Below are positions 23,233 to 28,748 of a stretch of DNA of 28,748 nt, piece by piece (positions within the stretch are counted from its first letter, which is position 1; each line of letters opens with the position of its first letter). Both the position numbers and the translations under genes were made by a program. Below the pieces are notes generated by a model. It ran no database searches, had not been told where the DNA came from, and was given only the letters and a program-made list of their open reading frames with translations. This DNA is from Vulcanimicrobiia bacterium. Its GTDB lineage: Bacteria > Eremiobacterota > Eremiobacteria > Baltobacterales > Baltobacteraceae. The DNA is taken from assembly GCA_024281135.1 (NCBI GenBank), contig JAMXLG010000158.1, positions 1-28,748 of the forward strand, written 5' to 3'.

Positions 23233-24567
23233 CACGAGGTAGAAGAGTAACGCGCTGCCCAGCAGTGCGAAACATCGGAGCATCGCAGCTGCAGCATAGG
23301 GAAATAAGAGTCCCGTCTGCAGCTGTTCGTTTTTCCACACCTCGGCGATCGTTGCGCCGGCGGCCGCACCTTGCATATCGTTGGGCCAAATCGGCAGCGG
23401 GTGCATGTGTCCGATCCAGACGCCGAGCGCAACGACGGCAATCGATGCGGCCGCCGAGGCGAGATGGTGGAATTTTGGTGCAAAGCCGACTGCTGCGAGG
23501 AAGAGTCCGGCGGCGAGCGTGATGTCTTGCGGGGCCGCCTGCGGCTGCTGCGCGAAGTCGAGCCAGTTCACGCCGACGAGCACCGTCGCAAACGCGCTAA
23601 GTGCGGAGTTGCGCGCGTAGGCGAGCGCGAACAGTGCGGGAACGAAGAGCGCGACGAAATCGTGTTCGTGGAAGAAGCCGGTGACGAATGGTATCGCGCA
23701 GCAGAGTATCGCGAAGCGCTGCGCAGTATCGCGCACACGTACGACGCCTGCGATCGCGACGATCAGTGCGAGGAGCGCGATCAGCCAACTTCCGGCTTGC
23801 GCAATGGGTTGTGACAAACCAAATCCATAGAGCACTGCCGCCGGCGTGTACTGGATTGTAGCGAATCGTTCGGCTTGCGCATGCGCGGTTACGATCGAGA
23901 CGTAGTGAAGCGGCCACATCGGTCCATCTGCAACGGTCCCGGCTACATAGACAATGATCGCTCCGGAAATCAGCGCAAGTGTGCTGCGCGGCGATTCGAG
24001 CAAGACACCAAGGCCAAGCGCGACGTTGGGCTGCAGTGCGCTCAGTGCGACGGCGACGGATGCGAGCAGCGGCGGCGTCGTGAGAGCAAACACCGCAAAG
24101 GCGTATGCCGGCAACGCCGCCTGACCCAAGCCGAAGTCGCTCGTAATCGGGACGAACGACAGTGCCGCAATCGCGGTCAATGTCGCATCTATCGCGCTTA
24201 GTCGCAAGAGCGTGGCCGAAGCGATCACGATCGTGATGAGCGCGCCAAGGAGCAACAAAATCCACACGAGCGTGGCGGTCTGGTACGGCATTTGCGAGAA
24301 GAGCGCCCAGAACGGAAGCGTCGACGGAAGCCCGACGAACGGCAGTACTTCGTGACGTGACGCAACAACGCCGGGGATCTGCGACTGCGCGTTCCAGATC
24401 GCGAGAGAATACGGATCACCGTGCGCAAGCCACGTCAATCCTGCGGAATAGTACGCTTCGAAGTCGCGGAGAGCAACACCGGGTTCACCCGCGGGATGCA
24501 ACGCGAGCAGTGCCGTTGCGACGAGCACCGCCGCCGCGATCGCGCAGATGCGCTGCGCCGCCTTCAC
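23170..24567 (-). CDS. GT87/DUF2029-like polytopic membrane glycosyltransferase
   Basis: A 465-residue protein with about ten to twelve membrane helices and the family-typical first periplasmic loop RDFEAYYSAGLTWLAHGDPY (about 34-53), whose Asp is the likely catalytic or ligand residue. GT87 enzymes use polyprenyl-phosphate sugars (for example polyprenyl-phosphomannose) to decorate envelope glycans on the outer face of the inner membrane. The start is GTG 24567, directly abutting the upstream TAA (no gap). The C-terminal 20 residues, after the last helix, are encoded antisense to the 3' end of a binding-protein gene and are polar, so the true functional end may be near residue 445. Confidence 0.82.
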   Translation of the reverse strand: MKAAQRICAIAAAVLVATALLALHPAGEPGVALRDFEAYYSAGLTWLAHGDPYSLAIWNAQSQIPGVVASRHEVLPFVGLPSTLPFWALFSQMPYQTATLVWILLLLGALITIVIASATLLRLSAIDATLTAIAALSFVPITSDFGLGQAALPAYAFAVFALTTPPLLASVAVALSALQPNVALGLGVLLESPRSTLALISGAIIVYVAGTVADGPMWPLHYVSIVTAHAQAERFATIQYTPAAVLYGFGLSQPIAQAGSWLIALLALIVAIAGVVRVRDTAQRFAILCCAIPFVTGFFHEHDFVALFVPALFALAYARNSALSAFATVLVGVNWLDFAQQPQAAPQDITLAAGLFLAAVGFAPKFHHLASAAASIAVVALGVWIGHMHPLPIWPNDMQGAAAGATIAEVWKNEQLQTGLLFPYAAAAMLRCFALLGSALLFYLVLNVDVHHVVERRDAVGMKVL

Positions 24568-25137
24568 TTACTTTTCTGTTTGGCGTAGCGCGTAAATCGC
24601 CAATCGCTCGAGCGTTCCGTCATTACCCATCGCGTATGCCGATCCGCCCGGAAATCGCGCTTCGAACATCTCTTTGTACGCACCGAATACCTCTGCGAGC
24701 GCCGAGATGCGTCCGAAATGTTCGGGCAACGCCGTGATCGGTTTGCCGACTGCGATTTCGCCGGGGACGAATCGGAAGGTCAGATCGCGCGGCTCCAACT
24801 TCGGTGCGCGATCGACTTTCGGGAGATACAATTCGGCTGCAATCAATGCATTCTCGCTGTAGAACAAGCTTGCGAAGAGACGATTACCATCAGGACCACG
24901 GACACAGTAGGTGTGCCATCCGCGTGTGGGATAGGAGAACGCAATGCCGAGTGTCCGTTCGACGTCCCGCCGCTGCGTGCGCGTCACGTCGAAGGCGATC
25001 GTTTCGCTGAATAGGACGATCGGTTTATCGACCGGTGGCGGTGGAACGTCATTCGACTGTTGTTGACGCGCGTAGATGCCGGCCAGAATTTCGACGGCCC
25101 GCTGCATCGCAAAATCGGGGGTCGACCCTTCGCTCAT
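24568..25137 (-). CDS. Hypothetical protein (189 aa)
   Basis: I do not recognise this family. The product has an N-terminal helix (about residues 8-25), a proline-rich spacer (PPPPVDKP, about 32-39), then an alpha/beta domain with aromatic residues (YPTRGWHTYCVRGPDGNRLFASLFYSE). It ends in a helical segment. It has no signal peptide or membrane helix. The ATG overlaps the stop of the site-2 protease gene (ATGA, 25134-25137), and its stop directly abuts the glycosyltransferase GTG, so the three form one operon. Context suggests a cytoplasmic partner of envelope functions, but no function can be claimed. Confidence 0.82.
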   Translation of the reverse strand: MSEGSTPDFAMQRAVEILAGIYARQQQSNDVPPPPVDKPIVLFSETIAFDVTRTQRRDVERTLGIAFSYPTRGWHTYCVRGPDGNRLFASLFYSENALIAAELYLPKVDRAPKLEPRDLTFRFVPGEIAVGKPITALPEHFGRISALAEVFGAYKEMFEARFPGGSAYAMGNDGTLERLAIYALRQTEK

Positions 25138-25955
25138 AATCCGTTATTCGACGGCATCCCCGCGTGCGCTTGGCCGACGAGGACGATCAAAGCGAGCGAG
25201 GTGGCAATGTACCAAAAACTCACACGTGCGCGAGCGGCGTTGGTCATCGTTGCAGCACGAGGATCGGCGTTGCCTCGCAACGATGCGAGCATCGCCGGCA
25301 CACCCAGCAGCGCGATGATCACGACCAGCACGATCGGTACGTGGAGCCACACGGCGGCGGCGATAAATACGATGGCGCCCACGATCCACAGTGGCGGCCA
25401 CACCGCTCCGATGATACGGCCGCCGTCGAACGGCAGCACCGGGATCATGTTGAAGAGATTCAAGAACGCGGAAATCGCCGCGCACGCAAGCCAGAAGTGG
25501 TCGCCCGTTGCAATGCCGACGCCGTAGCATGCCGCGGCAAGCGCAAGTCCGGTGAGCGGTCCCGCAAGCGCGATATATGCATCTTGCTCGAGATCGGGCG
25601 CGAGCGCGCCTTGTGTGTACGCACCGAAGAACGGCACGAAGACCGGGAGACGCGCTTGAAGGCCATACCCGCGGTAGGCAAAGTAGTGCCCGAGTTCGTG
25701 CGCGGCGAGCACAAGGAGAATGACGAGGCCCAAACGCCATCCAAAGAACGCAACGTAGACGAAGAGCGAGACCAAAAACGTCCAGCTCGGGGCGAGAATC
25801 TTGAGCACGATGGCGAATTTCGTCGCTAAAACGGCAAGCGTAGCGACGATTGCGCCAATTCCGCCTCGCCGCCGGTTTTGTGAAGCGTTATTCTGTTCGG
25901 CCGTGTTCTCTCGGGGTGTGTTTTCCGGTTCGATGGGATCGGGTTCTTGAATCAC
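25134..25955 (-). CDS. Site-2 protease family (M50) intramembrane metalloprotease
   Basis: The product (273 residues) has an Asn/Glu-rich hydrophilic N-terminus and about six membrane helices. The zinc motif HELGH (residues 86-90) lies in a membrane segment, and the third ligand region NMIPVLPFDGGR (169-180) is complete. It lacks a PDZ domain, unlike RseP, and resembles the short SpoIVFB/Rv-type and cyanobacterial family members. It cleaves membrane-embedded substrates such as anti-sigma factors; no such substrate is in the window. The start is GTG 25955, only 14 bases from the divergent ndh start, so the first 30 polar residues could be an over-extension. It heads a three-gene operon by ATGA overlap. 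Confidence 0.9.
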   Translation of the reverse strand: MIQEPDPIEPENTPRENTAEQNNASQNRRRGGIGAIVATLAVLATKFAIVLKILAPSWTFLVSLFVYVAFFGWRLGLVILLVLAAHELGHYFAYRGYGLQARLPVFVPFFGAYTQGALAPDLEQDAYIALAGPLTGLALAAACYGVGIATGDHFWLACAAISAFLNLFNMIPVLPFDGGRIIGAVWPPLWIVGAIVFIAAAVWLHVPIVLVVIIALLGVPAMLASLRGNADPRAATMTNAARARVSFWYIATSLALIVLVGQAHAGMPSNNGL

Positions 25956-25969
25956 AGAAGGCTCTTCAT

Positions 25970-27313
25970 ATGGATGGTTCGACGCGTCCTCCCCGCATCG
26001 TAATCCTCGGCGGCGGCTTCGGCGGTTTGACGGTCGCGCGGCGGCTGGAAGCTCGGTTGCGTGAACGGGAAGCCGACATCGTGCTGATCAGCCGCGAGAA
26101 CTTTTCCCTCTTCACGCCGATGTTGCCGGAAGTGTCCTCGGGCGAACTCGAGGTGCGTGATGTCGTTACCCCGATCCGCTCGCAACTGCGCCGCACGCGT
26201 TTCATTCTCGCCGATGTTCAATCGCTTGATGTGGGTGCGTCGTTTGTAGACGTCCAGCATACGCTCACCGGCGCGCAGGAACGCGTTCCATACGATCATG
26301 TCGTGATCGCGCTTGGGGCAACGACGTCGACGTTCGGTTTGCCCGGCGTCGCTGAACGCGCCTTCGCTTTAAAAACGCTCGAAGACGCCGGCATTTTGCG
26401 AAATCGGTTCGTGTGGCTGCTTGAGCTAGCGGATTCGATCGATGACGTCGAGGAACGGCGTCGTCTACTAACTATCGTCGTTGTCGGCGGAGGTTTCACC
26501 GGCGTCGAAGCGACCGGCGAACTCGTCGAACTGTTTCGCGGCGTCGTGCGGTTCTATCCGCGCGTGACACTCAAAGATGTGCGTGTCGTACTCGTTGAGG
26601 GCGGTCCGTCGCTGCTTGCCGGTCTGCCGGCGAAGATGGGAGAGTATTCTGCAAATCTGCTGCGCAAGCGCGGCGTCGAAATCATCACCGGCGACGGTGT
26701 TGCAAGCGCCGACGATCAGGGTCTAACGCTCGCGAGCGGCATGCGCATCGAAACCCGCACGATCGTTTGGAGCGCCGGAGTCAATCCATCGCCGACGGTC
26801 GCGTCGACGCCGTTGCCCCGCACCAAACGTGGTGCGATCGTTGTAAATCAAGATTTTCGCGTTCCAGGTTTCGCGGGAGTATGGGCGCTCGGCGATTGTG
26901 CCTCGATCCCAGACGGAACCGGCGGAACGTATGCATTAACGGCGCAGCATGCAATTCGGGAAGGTCCGGTTCTCGCGGACAATCTCACTGCGGTGCTTAA
27001 GGGACGGGAGACGAAACCGTTCCGCTTCAGTTCACTTGGAATGATGGCGTCGCTCGGCGGCCGGAAAGCGGTGGCGCAGTTGCCCGGCGATTTCGTTCTC
27101 ACCGGATTCTTGGCTTGGTTCCTCTGGCGATCGTACTATTTGCTTCGCCTTCCGAGCCTCGACCGGAAAATCCGCGTCGCCTTCGACTGGACGCTCGAAC
27201 TGGTCTTCCCGCGCGACATCGCGGAGTTGCGCGTCTATACGCGGAATGCTCATTCCAGTGCAGCCGTCGACGCCGGCCTCGTCCCTCGCGAGGAGCCGGT
27301 CACCAATCTTTAG
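25970..27313 (+). CDS. ndh: Type II NADH dehydrogenase (single-subunit, non-proton-pumping)
   Basis: A 447-residue flavoprotein that passes electrons from NADH to membrane quinone without pumping protons. The FAD-binding Rossmann motif is VILGGGFGG near the N-terminus. The NAD-binding motif is VVVGGGFTGVEATGEL (about 175). The second FAD contact, VWALGDCA (about 303), and the quinone-side AQHAIREG are present. The C-terminal stretch (about 378-425, FLAWFLWRSYYLLRLP and following) is the amphipathic membrane-binding region. The ATG at 25970 has AGAAGG nine bases upstream; the frame is open 40 codons further, but that part overlaps the divergent protease gene. A 30-base gap to the next gene suggests joint transcription. 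Confidence 0.93.
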   Translation: MDGSTRPPRIVILGGGFGGLTVARRLEARLREREADIVLISRENFSLFTPMLPEVSSGELEVRDVVTPIRSQLRRTRFILADVQSLDVGASFVDVQHTLTGAQERVPYDHVVIALGATTSTFGLPGVAERAFALKTLEDAGILRNRFVWLLELADSIDDVEERRRLLTIVVVGGGFTGVEATGELVELFRGVVRFYPRVTLKDVRVVLVEGGPSLLAGLPAKMGEYSANLLRKRGVEIITGDGVASADDQGLTLASGMRIETRTIVWSAGVNPSPTVASTPLPRTKRGAIVVNQDFRVPGFAGVWALGDCASIPDGTGGTYALTAQHAIREGPVLADNLTAVLKGRETKPFRFSSLGMMASLGGRKAVAQLPGDFVLTGFLAWFLWRSYYLLRLPSLDRKIRVAFDWTLELVFPRDIAELRVYTRNAHSSAAVDAGLVPREEPVTNL

Positions 27314-27343
27314 CCGGTCACTCATCTCTAGGAGTCTTCTGAT

Positions 27344-28741
27344 ATGGAACTGCGCGAACCGATTGAACGCCTGATTCGCGATCCCAAGGAATTCACGAGG
27401 AACGTTGCGTTCCCCGATCCTTCAGAGTTGCGGATTTACGACGAGACGCTGCGCGACGGCGAACAGATGCCCGGCGTGTGCTATACGCCGCAACAAAAGC
27501 TGGAAATCGCGAAGATGCTCTCGGATGTCGGCGTGCATATCATGAGCGTCGGATTTCCGGCTGCTTCCGAAGGCGACCGCCGCACGCTGCAACTCGTGAT
27601 GGATGCGAAGCGTCGCGGTGAACTCGGCGATACCGAGATCGTGGTCATGTGTCGCAGTAATCGTAAGGATATCGACGTAACCGTCGCCACGCTACGCGAA
27701 GTTGGCATCGATCCCTCGGCCGTGACATTCTTCATTTTTACGAGCGGCAGCGATCTTCACTTGAAATACAAGATCGGCAAGACGCTGCTCCGTTTCGAAG
27801 GCCGGGACGAATCGGAATGGCTCGAACTCCCGCTCGAGTTTTACCGGAACGCGAACATCCGCCTGCAGTGCGACGCGATCAAACACGCGCGTGATAGCGG
27901 CGTCGAACGCATCGAGTTCGGTGCCGAAGACGGAAGCCGCGGTGACGTCGACTACTTCATCCAGTACTTCAAAGCCGGAATCGAAGCGGGCGGAACGCGG
28001 CCTGCATGGCCCGATACCGTGGGCGTTTTAACACCCGAGGCGATGCGTTGGTATGGTACGCGCATCATCAACGGCTTACCGAAAGGCATTCCGGTCGTCG
28101 CCCATCTCCACAACGACTACGGATTGGGAACGATCAATGCGATCACCGCGACCTCTTGCGGATTCAAGGTGGTTTCCGTCACGGCGAACGGCTACGGAGA
28201 ACGCGCCGGCAACGTGAAGCTGCATGAATACGCCGTCGCAATGCGCGTGCTTTACGGCGTGGAGATTCCTGGATTCAAGTACCACAAGCTACGCGAACTC
28301 GCGCGGTTCATGGAGCGCGTCAGCGGGATTCCGATGCAGCAGCACGAGCCGATCATCGGGGCAAAAGTCTTCGCGCACGAATCCGGAATTCACACGCACG
28401 GCGTACTGATCGACCGTCGCATTTACGAAGCGGTGCCGACCGAACTCGTCGGCGGTGAAACGAGCTTCGTCTTCGGCAAACATTCGGGCGTTGCGCTCGT
28501 CGAAGATACCTTGCGCAAACGTACCGAGCAACTTGCGGCCGCCGGTATCAAAGTAGACAGTGCGCTCGCGCAAGCCGTAACGGAAGAGATCAAACGGCTG
28601 CGTGAAGAGCGTGCGGCATCGAGCAAGAGCGAAGAAACGATCGAGGCGTACGAAACGGCGATGCGCCAACTCTCGATTTCCGAGGACGACGTCGCCGAAA
28701 TCGCGATCGCGCTGAGGACTGCTACACGGGTTGCGAGTTAA
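27344..28741 (+). CDS. Homocitrate / 2-isopropylmalate synthase family (DRE-TIM metallolyase) enzyme
   Basis: The 465-residue product has the HMGL-like TIM barrel that condenses acetyl-CoA (or another acyl-CoA) with a 2-oxo acid. The signature DETLRDGEQ (residues 33-41) gives the metal Asp and catalytic Arg. HLHNDYG (about 252-258) gives the metal histidines. NGYGERAGN and HESGIHTHGVL follow, as in LeuA, NifV and Lys20. The C-terminal LeuA dimer/leucine-feedback domain is absent; instead there is a helical, Glu/Ala-rich tail (about 395-465). It could be homocitrate synthase, citramalate synthase or a LeuA paralogue, and the sequence alone does not decide. TAGGAG lies 11 bases before the ATG, 30 bases after ndh. 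Confidence 0.88.
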   Translation: MELREPIERLIRDPKEFTRNVAFPDPSELRIYDETLRDGEQMPGVCYTPQQKLEIAKMLSDVGVHIMSVGFPAASEGDRRTLQLVMDAKRRGELGDTEIVVMCRSNRKDIDVTVATLREVGIDPSAVTFFIFTSGSDLHLKYKIGKTLLRFEGRDESEWLELPLEFYRNANIRLQCDAIKHARDSGVERIEFGAEDGSRGDVDYFIQYFKAGIEAGGTRPAWPDTVGVLTPEAMRWYGTRIINGLPKGIPVVAHLHNDYGLGTINAITATSCGFKVVSVTANGYGERAGNVKLHEYAVAMRVLYGVEIPGFKYHKLRELARFMERVSGIPMQQHEPIIGAKVFAHESGIHTHGVLIDRRIYEAVPTELVGGETSFVFGKHSGVALVEDTLRKRTEQLAAAGIKVDSALAQAVTEEIKRLREERAASSKSEETIEAYETAMRQLSISEDDVAEIAIALRTATRVAS

Positions 28742-28748
28742 CCAACCG

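Overview
This is a GC-rich, densely coded bacterial window with 26 protein genes (25 complete, one cut by the left edge). No stretch over about 200 bases lacks a gene. The longest gene-free stretches are 15208-15397, 15794-15980 and 3390-3535, and each holds candidate regulatory structure. I see no tRNA, rRNA, CRISPR array, insertion sequence or phage gene. A TolC-type channel, a periplasmic adaptor and a predicted outer-membrane barrel imply a two-membrane cell. Pro-Thr linkers, copper-amine-oxidase-like stalk domains, near-total coding and very frequent GTG/TTG starts would suit an under-sampled lineage such as Eremiobacterota (WPS-2). That placement is an impression, not a result.

Layout. 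(1) 1-1638, minus: a truncated arylsulfatase behind a folD whose catalytic lysine position holds leucine. (2) 1682-3389, plus: a small unknown protein, a TlpA/ResA-like thioredoxin and an unknown membrane protein, joined by two GTGA overlaps. (3) 3363-4267, plus: a possible promoter, a 19-codon proline-rich ORF, a strong terminator hairpin and proC. (4) 12918-4247, minus: a tightly packed run of nitrilase-like protein, DUF4337-like membrane protein, beta-propeller, phosphodiester glycosidase (NAGPA) protein, TldD, TldE and polysaccharide deacetylase. (5) 13023-15793: two secreted/envelope proteins converging on a shared terminator, both with structured leaders, then a FlK-like thioesterase. 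(6) 15981-18736, plus: an efflux adaptor and a TolC channel with no inner-membrane pump beside them. (7) 18777-23232, plus: a fused AsnC-type protein of the siroheme-decarboxylase (AhbA/AhbB, NirDL) fold, then two paralogous family-5 substrate-binding lipoproteins without permeases. (8) 25955-23170, minus: site-2 protease, unknown protein and GT87-like glycosyltransferase. (9) 25970-28741, plus: type II NADH dehydrogenase and a homocitrate/isopropylmalate synthase-family enzyme.

How they may work together. The seven-gene minus-strand run joins an intact TldD/TldE peptidase pair to two carbohydrate-active envelope enzymes and a degenerate tandem nitrilase. It is the best candidate for an undescribed functional unit. 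The AsnC-fusion and binding-protein operon is second. Translational coupling is the main organising theme: eight gene junctions are 4-base stop/start overlaps, and seven of them use GTG, TTG or CTG instead of ATG.
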